In this document: one piece after another, positions 18,228 to 27,100 of the stretch | Numbering within the stretch: position 1 is the first letter of the stretch | Layout: each line of letters opens with the position of its first letter | Assembly (NCBI RefSeq): GCF_002879855.1 | Contig: NZ_PNYB01000007.1 | Span: forward strand, 62,001-126,000 | Length of the DNA: 64,000 bases | Direction: 5' to 3' | Source of the DNA: Trinickia soli | GTDB lineage: Bacteria; Pseudomonadota; Gammaproteobacteria; Burkholderiales; Burkholderiaceae | Notes under the pieces: generated by a model | Seen by the model: the letters and a program-made list of their open reading frames with translations, nothing else | Databases searched by the model: none | What the model was told of the DNA's origin: nothing | Position numbers and translations under genes: made by a program

Positions 18228-18593
18228 TCAGCAACCAGGTCGTTGTCCGCCGCCTCTTACGAGCAGCCACTCAACGGCCCCCTCCGGGTAGTCCTGCGGC
18301 CAATCCCCTGCGAGCACCCGTACCGCTTCGCCCATCTGTTCCCAAATCTCGTCGCCACTGCTTCCAAGCAGGCGCTTTCGCTGTGCATCGAGAATCGTTT
18401 GTGCGCAGTTCAGCCTGTCGAGTGCCCGCCGCATTCGTTCGAGCATCTCGTTTCGCAAGCCAAGCTCCCGTGCGACCACCTCGATGTCGGTCGCAACGTC
18501 TGATAGCAATAGTTCCAGCAGCGGGCCGAGAGTTGTCGCCCGGAGCGAAGACCGCGCGTAGCATGCGGTGAGGTTTGCAGATGACTTATCCAT
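18228..18593 (-). CDS. Hypothetical helical protein
   Basis: 121 residues, no family recognised. The middle (DIEVVARELGLRNEMLERMRRALDRLN) reads as an amphipathic helix pair that could be a small DNA-binding or protein-binding bundle. No good ribosome site precedes the ATG at 18593, so the start is uncertain. It is convergent with glmS, is followed by a terminator, and is divergent from the small-protein/HipA-like operon. It may be the first gene of the island downstream of glmS. Confidence 0.45.
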   Translation of the reverse strand: MDKSSANLTACYARSSLRATTLGPLLELLLSDVATDIEVVARELGLRNEMLERMRRALDRLNCAQTILDAQRKRLLGSSGDEIWEQMGEAVRVLAGDWPQDYPEGAVEWLLVRGGGQRPGC

Positions 18594-18780
18594 CGCTCGT
18601 GTAGGCCGCGCTGTTCATACGATGCGATGCGTGCTGGGCAAACTAGGCCAATGCCGGGCGTGGACGTTCGCCCGCGCCTTCCGGGGCGAGGGCTGCCGCT
18701 CTCCCGCCGCGTGCGCTCGCCCCAGGGAGAAGGCCCCGCGCGTCGTTTCATTTCGTTATGTAAAAAATCCAGAGTTGCAC

Positions 18781-18813
18781 TATACTTGGTATCGTTGCTT
18801 CATTTCGATACCA
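18781..18813 (+). promoter_or_regulatory. Promoter and operator-like inverted repeat of the HipA-like operon
   Basis: TATACT at 18781-18786 is a plausible -10. TGGTATCG (18787-18794) and CGATACCA (18806-18813) form a perfect 8-bp inverted repeat directly downstream, over the likely start point, 25 bases before the first gene. This placement suits repression by an operon-encoded or island regulator. No -35 close to consensus with normal spacing is obvious. Confidence 0.5.
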
Positions 18814-18837
18814 TATATTGTGGTGGTGGAGAGTCCG

Positions 18838-19020
18838 ATGGCAAAGAACACGGGCAAGGATTTCCGTATTGGGTCGGTGGACGCGCGCTCGCAGGTCCGC
18901 AACCCGAAAACCGGTCAGTGGGTCAAACGCAACGACGACACAGGGCGCTTCATGAGCCAAAAGGCCGATGGTGAGCCGTACAAGGGCGTCGCGAAAGAAA
19001 AGGATAGGCGCAAGAGCTAG
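18838..19020 (+). CDS. Small hydrophilic protein, first gene of the HipA-like operon
   Basis: 60 residues, very basic and polar (MAKNTGKDFRIGSVDARSQV at the start). A GGAGAG ribosome site lies six bases before the ATG at 18838. The sequence has a repeated Gly/Asn/Lys character (NPKTGQWVKRNDDTGRFM), and I recall similar small uncharacterised proteins in proteobacteria, which supports it as a real gene. It is 12 bases from the HipA-like kinase gene, so an antitoxin, substrate or regulator role is possible but unproven. Confidence 0.65.
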   Translation: MAKNTGKDFRIGSVDARSQVRNPKTGQWVKRNDDTGRFMSQKADGEPYKGVAKEKDRRKS

Positions 19021-19032
19021 GGTGCTGGCGAC

Positions 19033-19851
19033 ATGTCGATTCTGCATCCTCTGTTTGAACAAGGCCGACTGAACCGCGAGCCCATCACGTCCGTCGGGGG
19101 CAGCGCCCACCCCGTGGTCAGGGGGCGCATTCATCTCCCCGTCCGCGCAAGTGGCGTCGATGGATACGTGAAACTGCTGCCACGCCGGGCATTCTGCGTC
19201 GAGTCCGTCTGCGCATGGCTCGCGCAGCAGGTGCATTTGCCCATGCCTGAGGTGTTCTGGGTCGTGGTTCACCGCAACCGCATGCGCGGTCTCTGGCCGT
19301 TCGGCGATGATGAAGTCCAGTGGTGTTTTGGTACGGCCGCCCTCCCGTTTGCACAGGCCGTCCAGCTCGACAGCCAGAGCCCGGCTGCGCTCAGTTCAAT
19401 GTACGGCCTGGATTCGCTGATGCTCGCGAAAATTGCCCTATTCGATGAACTGATAGGCAACGACGACCGGCACGACGGCAACCTGCTCCTAACGGCCCGC
19501 AAAACCATCGCGCTGATTGACCACGAGCGAGCCCTCGGGGGCGCCGGGCTGGAGCTGTTTTCCTCATTCCCGCCGCCCGGGCCAAACCGCATGCTCGAAA
19601 GGGTACGTGTCCTCCCCCTGACCGACCGGGCGGCGCTGAAGGAGCCGCTGCGCAATTTCTGCGCCGCTTGCACTGCTGCCGTATTGCGTCTACCGTACGG
19701 GCAACTGGTGAGCGACGATGCCCTGCACGAACCGATGCGCCGATACCTCGAACAACGCGCGAACCGGCTTCTCGATACGCTGGACCACGTGCTCGGCATC
19801 CCTGACCTGCCAGGCGTGAACCCGCCCGGTCTTCAACCTCCTGCTCTGTAA
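19033..19851 (+). CDS. HipA-like kinase (HipA_2 type)
   Basis: 272 residues. GYVKLLP carries a candidate ATP-binding Lys (about residue 47), followed by a Glu nearby. LIGNDDRHDGNLLL (about 141-153) matches the HipA catalytic loop, with Asp145 and Asn150 as likely catalytic and metal residues, and ALIDHE (about 160-165) is the metal-binding DFG equivalent. The protein is much shorter than HipA and lacks its N-terminal domain, as in the HipA_2 group. HipA kinases phosphorylate targets such as GltX and slow growth; the target here is unknown. It lies between the small basic protein and a third gene six bases downstream, so the three form one operon. Confidence 0.7.
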   Translation: MSILHPLFEQGRLNREPITSVGGSAHPVVRGRIHLPVRASGVDGYVKLLPRRAFCVESVCAWLAQQVHLPMPEVFWVVVHRNRMRGLWPFGDDEVQWCFGTAALPFAQAVQLDSQSPAALSSMYGLDSLMLAKIALFDELIGNDDRHDGNLLLTARKTIALIDHERALGGAGLELFSSFPPPGPNRMLERVRVLPLTDRAALKEPLRNFCAACTAAVLRLPYGQLVSDDALHEPMRRYLEQRANRLLDTLDHVLGIPDLPGVNPPGLQPPAL

Positions 19852-19857
19852 CCCGGT

Positions 19858-20727
19858 ATGCAGCCCGACTTCTTCCTGTCCGAGACTTCCGCATGCATCG
19901 CCTCGGCACGCCTTGTCAGGCTCAACCTTGACGCGACGGGCGAGTCGATTGCCATTGCAGTGGTTGGCCGCTTTGAATCTGGCAAACCATTTGCGCGCGC
20001 CGTCACCTCGCGAATCCTGAAATGCCTTCCCCAGGAATTGGGCTACGCCTGCCACTCGTTCGGCACCCTTCTCGTCGCCGACTATCTTTCCACGCACGAA
20101 ATAGGGAACTGGCATCCCCCGCTGTCCGGTGTCGAAGTTGGCCCGGCATTCGTCGTCGAGGCGGACGATGAGGACGGTGTCATCATGACTGCGCTGGAAC
20201 GCTGCGCACTATTTCACCCATCCACGGCGCACGATGTGGCCGCCACAGTCGAGGAATCAATCCCGCGCCCTGCCGAAGAAAACCGTTTCGTGCATGCGGT
20301 GAGAGTCGAAGTGGTCCATCGCAAGCCGTCGCTCGAGTCAGGTTTCAATCGGCCCTTTAGTCTGACCGGTGCCAGTAGCGGATTCGCCGTCGACTACATT
20401 GGCCACTCCTACGCCACGTGCTACGCCGCCATCAACCCGAAGGGACGCAGTCAGGTTCGCCTGCGTACTGCATCAGCCGCGTTGTGGCGCCTTGCGAGAG
20501 CCAGGGACGCATTCGGTTTTGCGACGCCAGAGTGCATCGAGCTCACCGCGTGGGTGCCGGCTCGTGGTCTGCCAATCTATCGGGAAAGCGAGTACGCTGC
20601 GCTGGATGATGCTATCGGCGAGCTGCGCGAACAGGCCCAGCGGGAAAAGCTCAACGTCTTCACCGCGCATGATATTCAGTCGGCCAGCAATCGCCTCATT
20701 ACAGAAGAGGTCGCAGCTCTGAATTAG
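19858..20727 (+). CDS. Unknown protein co-transcribed with the HipA-like kinase
   Basis: 289 residues, no family recognised with confidence. The N-terminal half has mixed alpha/beta character (LVRLNLDATGESIAIAVV); the middle segment GFAVDYIGHSYATCYAAINP looks like a beta-rich domain; the C-terminus is a long charged helix (LDDAIGELREQAQREKLN). Its ATG is six bases after the kinase stop, so co-expression is near certain. In HipA_2 neighbourhoods the usual partner is DUF3037; this protein does not look like DUF3037, so it may be a different partner or substrate. Confidence 0.6.
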   Translation: MQPDFFLSETSACIASARLVRLNLDATGESIAIAVVGRFESGKPFARAVTSRILKCLPQELGYACHSFGTLLVADYLSTHEIGNWHPPLSGVEVGPAFVVEADDEDGVIMTALERCALFHPSTAHDVAATVEESIPRPAEENRFVHAVRVEVVHRKPSLESGFNRPFSLTGASSGFAVDYIGHSYATCYAAINPKGRSQVRLRTASAALWRLARARDAFGFATPECIELTAWVPARGLPIYRESEYAALDDAIGELREQAQREKLNVFTAHDIQSASNRLITEEVAALN

Positions 20728-20760
20728 GTGCGAGGTTGAGACATAGAATACGGACGACGT

Positions 20761-20934
20761 GTGCTGCCATTCGCGGCCGCCTTGACCTGCTACCTCCATC
20801 GGCTCGAGCGCCGACGTCTCTGCGCGATAGACTCAAGGCTGCGTGAACTCTGTGAGTCCCGTGACACTCGGGCATCGCTCGCCTCGGAGCGACAAGAAAT
20901 CACAAGGCAACCGCAGTCGAGCCTTCAGGACTAG
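20761..20934 (+). CDS. Possible small protein
   Basis: A 57-codon frame from GTG 20761 to a TAG at 20932. It begins with a hydrophobic stretch (LPFAAALTCYL) followed by Arg/Glu-rich sequence (RLERRRLCAIDSRLREL), like a short membrane-anchored peptide. It sits in the 262-base gap after the HipA-like operon. The ribosome site is poor and the start is not ATG, so this is a candidate only. Confidence 0.25.
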   Translation: MLPFAAALTCYLHRLERRRLCAIDSRLRELCESRDTRASLASERQEITRQPQSSLQD

Positions 20935-20989
20935 TGCCGGCAGCCGTTAACCCAGCCATGGGATATGCAAGGCTGACGAGAGTTCACTC

Positions 20990-21673
20990 ATGAACAATGC
21001 CACCGCACCAGCCGCAGACGCTGCAAACTCTGTCGAACATGAATTGCTCCAGGCAGGCGTGCCTGCCAGAGTGCGTGCATCCCGAAAGCTATCGGACGGA
21101 ATCGACTGCATCGTGAACCGGATTTCCGGCGAGTGGCTGTTGAGCAAGCGCGGGTTATCGAATGGAGGTAGCGTCATCGTTCTGCGCGCGCTCTTCGTGT
21201 CACTCCTAGTTCTCTTCATTGTTGAGCCTGCCAGTCTCGCTCTCAAGGACGTCCTCGACCCTGCGAGAGCGTGGACCTTCGATGGCCGTCGACTGGCGCA
21301 TTGTCTGGTCACTCACCTGACCACAACAGCGGTCGTTTTTGGCTCAGTCTATACAGCTCTTTATGCCCGATTCGCCGCCCAGTGGCGATACCTCGCGGAC
21401 GTTTACAACAAAATCAAAGAAGCGGAGGTAAAGTATTCCACGCAAGACAATGCGGCCGACCGCCTAGCGGAATGGAAAGCCGGATTCGCAGAGGACGCGG
21501 AGGAACTGCACCTCGCGACAAAAAAGATTTTCGCCCAAGTCATCAGGACATGGCTCGCTGACGAAAAGGTAAAGGCGGCGTTCATCAGATATACGACCGG
21601 GGGAGAAGAAAGGTACCGGAATCTGATGAGCAGCGTGCTTTGGGCAGTCAGAGCAGACGACAACGTCAAGTAA
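20990..21673 (+). CDS. Two-TM membrane protein with cytosolic helical tail, unknown function
   Basis: 227 residues. Two hydrophobic segments are clear: about 62-85 (VIVLRALFVSLLVLFIVEPA) and about 106-132 (HLTTTAVVFGSVYTALYARF). The last 95 residues are charged and helical (WKAGFAEDAEELHLATKKIF). No enzymatic motif was seen. Small two-TM proteins are common effectors in defence islands, but nothing here proves that. The gene stands alone after the HipA-like operon and before the convergent dioxygenase gene. Confidence 0.6.
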   Translation: MNNATAPAADAANSVEHELLQAGVPARVRASRKLSDGIDCIVNRISGEWLLSKRGLSNGGSVIVLRALFVSLLVLFIVEPASLALKDVLDPARAWTFDGRRLAHCLVTHLTTTAVVFGSVYTALYARFAAQWRYLADVYNKIKEAEVKYSTQDNAADRLAEWKAGFAEDAEELHLATKKIFAQVIRTWLADEKVKAAFIRYTTGGEERYRNLMSSVLWAVRADDNVK

Positions 21674-21921
21674 TGATATCGCCGGCGACGGGGCGTAGCT
21701 TCCACCCAACTGAACCTCTCATCGCGGTTATCGGCAGCGCGGAAGGTTGTCGTTCCGTTTGCAGGGTTTGTCCATGGTTCGCGTTGCAGATGCGATTGAT
21801 GTCGGCCCGCTGCCCGAGAACGTTGTTTGTTCTTGCGACCAATGGCGGTTGCAAGCCGGCCATCGTGCGGTCTGGCCATCGCGTCCAAGGTGTCGGGCCG
21901 TCACGCAGTCCGCCGTCATCC

Positions 21922-23037
21922 TTATGGAAAAAGCATATAGCCGGGTTTCGAGTATCGCTGTCCCTTCGTCAGCTCCGTAGTATCGAGCCCGTAAGTGCGA
22001 AGAATCCAGCGTGATTCGCCGCCCGCTTCTCCCCCGACATCACCGCGCCCATGCAAGGCCAATCGATTGTTCACCAGCAGGATGTCGCCGGGTTCGACGA
22101 CGACTGATGTGCAGTGCTGGAGGCAGGCTGCCGCGAACGCAGCGTTAGCCTCGGCGGCTGCAGGCTTCTCATCTTCGTCGACGCGTATGCTGCTGTGGCT
22201 GTAGCGGACCCAGGTCTCACCGCCGACATCAAGCAAGATTTCTCCTCCGTCGATGCCATGCTCGCTACCAAGGATGAGATTCATCCCCGGGATGAAAGTC
22301 TTTTGGGACCGGATGTCGAACTGCTGCTTCTTCAGTTCATCGACATGCTCGGCGGAAAGGGCCGCCAGGACATCGCTCATCGGCACGACTGTCGTGCGAA
22401 CACCATCTGGATTACGCAAGCCCGAAAGGCACACGAAGTCGGGTGATGGCGCAATGTCCGAATTGCACGCATCCAACTGCCCCCGGAACGGGAAAGTCAC
22501 AGCGTCGGTATGCCCTCGCATCGCACCCTTCGACTTGTCCGCAATACGCCCCTCACCGGCAATAACAACGAGGTTCACAAACAGCGCACCATCATTTTCA
22601 GAGCCGTACGACACAGTCTCCATACCCAGTGCGCCCATGGCAACAACGGCTGAAACTCGGGCGACGAGGGTACCCTCCGCATCTGGAACAGGCAGGAAGC
22701 CCTGCGGCGTCTCCGGCAATTGTCCCGGAGTAAAGACCTGGGGCAGCATCACAAATGGCGCAACCCAAAGACTGGCCGACAAGGCTTCGAAGCTTTGTCC
22801 TGTGCTTTCCTGGTAAGCGTCCCGTACAGCAATGGACGACTCGGCGACCAGTTTCGCAGGTTCGTGCAATGCATCTCGCATTTGCTCAAGAGATTGGTGG
22901 CTGTGCCGCCACGTCTGCACTGCTGCTTGAACAGCGGCTGCGAATTCAACGGAAATCAGATGAGCCCCCGAGCATTGATATATAGTTGATACATGGCTAT
23001 ACTGCCGACACCCCCTCGACTCGAACAGCTCCATCAT
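21922..23037 (-). CDS. Clavaminate-synthase-like Fe(II)/2-oxoglutarate dioxygenase
   Basis: About 371 residues if started at ATG 23037; the frame is open to 23178. The Fe site HxD is in RGHTDAVTFPF, and the distal His and 2-oxoglutarate Arg are in NNRLALHGRGDV and SRWILRTYGL, spaced as in the TauD/clavaminate-synthase group. A PDFVCLSGLRNPDG string recalls amino-acid hydroxylases of this family (VioC, AsnO), so an amino-acid substrate is likely. The start overlaps the divergent regulator gene, and a sigma-70-like promoter for that gene lies inside this coding frame at 22975-23003. The true start could therefore be further downstream. The gene is a metabolic outlier in the island. Confidence 0.7.
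   Translation of the reverse strand: MMELFESRGCRQYSHVSTIYQCSGAHLISVEFAAAVQAAVQTWRHSHQSLEQMRDALHEPAKLVAESSIAVRDAYQESTGQSFEALSASLWVAPFVMLPQVFTPGQLPETPQGFLPVPDAEGTLVARVSAVVAMGALGMETVSYGSENDGALFVNLVVIAGEGRIADKSKGAMRGHTDAVTFPFRGQLDACNSDIAPSPDFVCLSGLRNPDGVRTTVVPMSDVLAALSAEHVDELKKQQFDIRSQKTFIPGMNLILGSEHGIDGGEILLDVGGETWVRYSHSSIRVDEDEKPAAAEANAAFAAACLQHCTSVVVEPGDILLVNNRLALHGRGDVGGEAGGESRWILRTYGLDTTELTKGQRYSKPGYMLFP
22975..23003 (+). promoter_or_regulatory. Sigma-70-type promoter for the Xre-like/helicase operon
   Basis: TTGATA at 22975-22980, a 17-base spacer and TATACT at 22998-23003 form a near-consensus sigma-70 promoter on the plus strand. The predicted start point is about 25 bases before ATG 23036. 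The overlapping TTGATATATAGTTGATA repeat may be an operator. The site lies within the antisense dioxygenase frame. Confidence 0.6.
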
Positions 23038-24115
23038 GTCATCCGCGATTCTTGCCCAAGCAGAAGTCGAGCGTGCCGCCCGGATGGTTAAAGAATTCGC
23101 GGTGTTGGTTGGGTCCATATCTAAGGCTTTCGAGTTTACTGCAACTGTTCGAAGCAATGGTGTTACTTGCTCGGTCATACTGCCTGGTCACAAGAGGCTA
23201 CACAGAGACGCGCGCAATGCCGAGGAGGCCGCTCGGAGTTTGCTTGCAGTGCTTACTGAAGAGGTTTTGGGGGCTCGAGAGGCCGACAATTGGGTTTCCG
23301 AATACGCGCTTGTTCTCGAACGGAACTGCACCCAAAACGTGGAGGGCGATATGCAAACTAACGCTGGTGAAATCACGCCATCAAGGACGAAAGAACGTCA
23401 GGAAACGATTGGTGTTAGTACAGCTACCTCTCTGCATGCTGCAATCAACGCACTCGCACAGAGGCGAGGAATGTCTGCCGCCGCGGTAGCACGAGATATG
23501 GCCGCGAAAGGCTTCGAGACCTTCGAAACGCGCACATTTACGGAGAGTCCGCGTCGTTTGTTAGCGAGCTTCGAATCGAAACTCGCGACATACAACGAGG
23601 GCGAAAATATGCAGTGGATGGTGCGCCTGGACCGAAGGCTAGCCACTCGCATTAAACTCTCCGCCAAAGAGTACGGCAAGTCGGCATCGCAGATGGTCGC
23701 GATGTGCATGACTGACGCGTTAGTCGAGGAGTCCGAGATTACAGCAGGCGCGGCCGTGCCAACCGAACTCGAATCGGCAAAGGCAATCGTTGCGAAATAC
23801 AGCGGGCCGGGCGCTCGCAAGCTTGCGGAAGAAATTGGTCTTGGAAGGCGCGGCCCCCTTCTGACCGGCGTTCTATCAGGAAAGACGGCCGCACCTCGAG
23901 CTTTGCTTCGAGCGTTATCTTTGAAGCTCAAAGTGCCGATGTCGCTCCTCCAGCAAGTCTTTAGTGAGGCCTTCCTTAGTTCTCCTGTGCCTGCATTCAA
24001 AGCTGAAGATGGAAAGCCCGAAGTGAGGATAACGCGACAAACTTGGGAAGAAGCGGTGAAGTCGCTGAGCCTATCCGATGAAGAGACTTCGGCGCTCCTC
24101 GAGTTCGCAGACTAA
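23036..24115 (+). CDS. Xre-like regulator partner of the ImmA/IrrE-helicase
   Basis: 359 residues from ATG 23036, supported by the promoter at 22975-23003. An alternative start at ATG 23351 has a strong GGAGG and gives 255 residues. The C-terminal third resembles a helix-turn-helix domain (ARKLAEEIGLGRRGPLLTGV and ALSLKLKVPMSLL). The middle contains a ribbon-helix-helix-like segment (RLDRRLATRIKLSAKEYGKS). It ends eight bases before the ImmA/IrrE-helicase gene. In ImmR/ImmA pairs an Xre-like repressor is cleaved by the ImmA peptidase; here the peptidase is fused to a helicase, so this protein may be its repressor, substrate or sensor. Confidence 0.55.
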   Translation: MSSAILAQAEVERAARMVKEFAVLVGSISKAFEFTATVRSNGVTCSVILPGHKRLHRDARNAEEAARSLLAVLTEEVLGAREADNWVSEYALVLERNCTQNVEGDMQTNAGEITPSRTKERQETIGVSTATSLHAAINALAQRRGMSAAAVARDMAAKGFETFETRTFTESPRRLLASFESKLATYNEGENMQWMVRLDRRLATRIKLSAKEYGKSASQMVAMCMTDALVEESEITAGAAVPTELESAKAIVAKYSGPGARKLAEEIGLGRRGPLLTGVLSGKTAAPRALLRALSLKLKVPMSLLQQVFSEAFLSSPVPAFKAEDGKPEVRITRQTWEEAVKSLSLSDEETSALLEFAD

Positions 24116-24123
24116 GCAATTCA

Positions 24124-27100
24124 ATGAACCCTTTTGACCGAGCTCGCGCCGAGGCGCAGGTACTGCGACAACAACTCTTAGTGCATTGCAGCGCTTCGAT
24201 ACCGACGAGCCGCGAGCTTTTGTCATTTGTGGAAGACGAGCTGGAACTCGCGCTCGAGCCTGTGCCAGCTGGCTATCCAACGCTTGGAGGTGGCGCCGCC
24301 GTTCTTGACCGGCCAGAGCGGTGCATCTATTTCCGAGACGATGTCATCGAGGCTGATTTCGCTTATCTTGTTGCACATGAACTCGGTCATTGGGTGCTCG
24401 ATGCTGAAAAGCCGACGACAACCATCGCTCATCTCAAGTCGATGGCTGCCGGTCCGGAAACTCCGGCGGTGGCCAAGGTGGAAGCATATGGCGCGCGCGA
24501 ACGTCAGGAATTGCAGGCAAACGTCTTCGCTCGCGAGTTGCTGCTTCCTCGGGACGTAGCGGGCTCCATCTGGCGAGCAGGCGAAGGCCCTTATCAGATT
24601 GCCGACAAATATATTCTTCCCCTCGAAGTTGTTCGACAGCAGTTGCTCGATGGAATTCTGCTGCCGTCGTATGCGCCACCTCCTGCAAAACCGCTGCCTG
24701 CGCCGAGTGCGGACCAACTGAAGGCCGCAACAGCGAAAGAACGATTTGTCAACGTTGTTGCGGGGCCCGGAACGGGCAAAACGACAACCCTCGTTCACCG
24801 CGTTAAGTACCTTATCGATGAGCTTGGCGTTGAGCCGAGTCGCATTCTGGTCCTGACCTTTACCAACAAGGCGGCCTTCGAGCTGGTTGAGCGGCTGCGC
24901 AATGCTGGTATTTCGCGAGCATCCGAACTTTGGGCAGGCACTTTCCACGCGTTCGGGCTGGAATTCCTACGCAAATTTCACCAGCATTTTGAGCTCGATG
25001 CCGACGTACTCGTCGCAGACAGATTGCAGGAGCTATCCCTGCTCGTAAAAAACCTGCCCCGGGTTGAGTTGAAGCACTACTTGCGCGTGGAGGACCCCTA
25101 CGAGTGGCTCAGTACCGTTGTCGTATGCATTCAACGCCTGAAGGAAGAACTCGTCAGCGCGGACGAATATCGCTCGCGGCTTGCAACGCTGGAGTCAGCC
25201 GACGAAGCCATCCAGCTCGAGCGCGAAGACATCGCGACACTGTATGACCTCCACGAGACCGTGCTGCGTGAGTCGCGAATGGTCGATTTTGTTGACCTTG
25301 TAGCGAAGCCTGCCATCAAAATCCGCGACGCAAGAAAGACAGTATCCGAGCTGGCAGACCACTTCGAGCATATCCTCGTCGACGAATATCAAGACGTCAC
25401 TGAGGCGATGGTGACATTGGTTCGGCAACTTTGTGCAAATGCCAAATCGCTTTGGGTTGTCGGGGACGTTCGGCAAGCCATCCACCACTGGCGAGGCGCA
25501 TCGGTAAAGAGCTTGCTTCGATTTGAGCACTTTTTTCAAACTGCCGGCGACTCGTTGTCTGTCAAAAAGTACTCGCTTGATGAAAACCGCAGAAGCTCGT
25601 CGGAAATTCTGGACCTTTTCAGTGTCGCCGGTCGCATCCACGAACTCGAGTCTCGCCTGCCTCTGGATGCAATGCACGCCGTCAATGGCAAGGCCGGAGA
25701 ACTGCCTGAACTCATTTCGTGCGCCACGCGCGCAGACCTTCCCGCGGCGGTGATTGCCGAAATTGGTGAGCGGCGAAAGTCCGGTATCAACTTTCGACAG
25801 CAAGCCATACTCTGCCGACGAACTGCTGACGTCGAGTTTCTGGCAACAAAGATGCGTGAAGCCGGGCTACCCGTTCTTTACATTGGTGAGTTGGCACAAC
25901 GACCCGAGGTAAAGCTGTTGCTTTGCCTCATGCAACTCCTATGCGAGCGCGCACCTCGAGCTTTGGTCGGGCTAACGTCAGTCAAAGGCATCGCGATGCC
26001 GCTGACCGATATCAACATCTTACTGTCACGGTCAGAGGGCCAATTGCCGTGGCAGCGCGGACGCTGGCTTGGTGCGGTCATAGACGGCATGTCTGCGAAT
26101 GGCGCGCTGGCGAGTGCGCAGCTCAAGACTCTACTTTCGGGCTTCTCCCGCCACACAAATCCGTGGAATTTTGTATGTGACGTGCTTCTGGACCGCCGGT
26201 TCGCGCTGCCTCCGGAAGCCGACACATCCCTTGACGCGCAGACGGCGCGGCTGGCGCTGTGGCAGTTTGCATATTCGGTTCGAAATGGCGACGGCGACAT
26301 GCGCCAAGCAACGTTGTCCAGATACTTGTTACGACAACAGTTGAGGCAGCGCATTGGTGATACCTATCGGGACAGGGACTTACCACCCGAGGCGAGCGCC
26401 ATGGACGCCGTACGTGTTATGACCGTGCATGCAAGCAAAGGCCTCGAATTCGAAGCCGTCCACGTAGGCTATATCGACACAGATTCCTATGGCGCAGAGG
26501 AGCCATGGAACTCTGGGGACTCAATACTCGACTTGGTACCACCAGCGGTTTTGGGTAGTGACGACGACGAGCACCGTTTTGAAACGGCTGTCGAGCGCAA
26601 CAACCTTTTTTATGTTGCACTTTCTCGCGCCAAGCAACGTCTGCAACTCTATGAGAACGTCGAGTTTGCGAAGGACGGCCTCAAGCAGCTTACCGCTGAC
26701 CCGTCCAAGTATGTGAGTAGGAGCTTCACAAACCCGTCCACGACCGCATCGACAGGCAAATCAACGGCTGCTCATACGCCTACCAAGGTTACCGTCCGAT
26801 TCGATGAGTTTGAATCGTATATCCGTTGCCCGCTACAGCACCACTATCGCTACCGGTTGGGGCTGTCGCATGAACAGGACATAGATGCGTCGCTACGAGC
26901 AAGATGGGTCGTTATGGAGACGCTCGAAGAGTATGCAAGAAACGGGACGCCGCCCAAACCGGTTTTCGCTGCTGCGTGGGAGAAGTATCGTCTTGCCCCA
27001 GAGTCAGCCGACCCGCAGCTTACGCGGGATGCCAAGACTGTCTGCCGGCGTGGGTTAACGGTAGTCAAGCAACTCGCTGGTTCGTTCTCGGATGGGCTTG

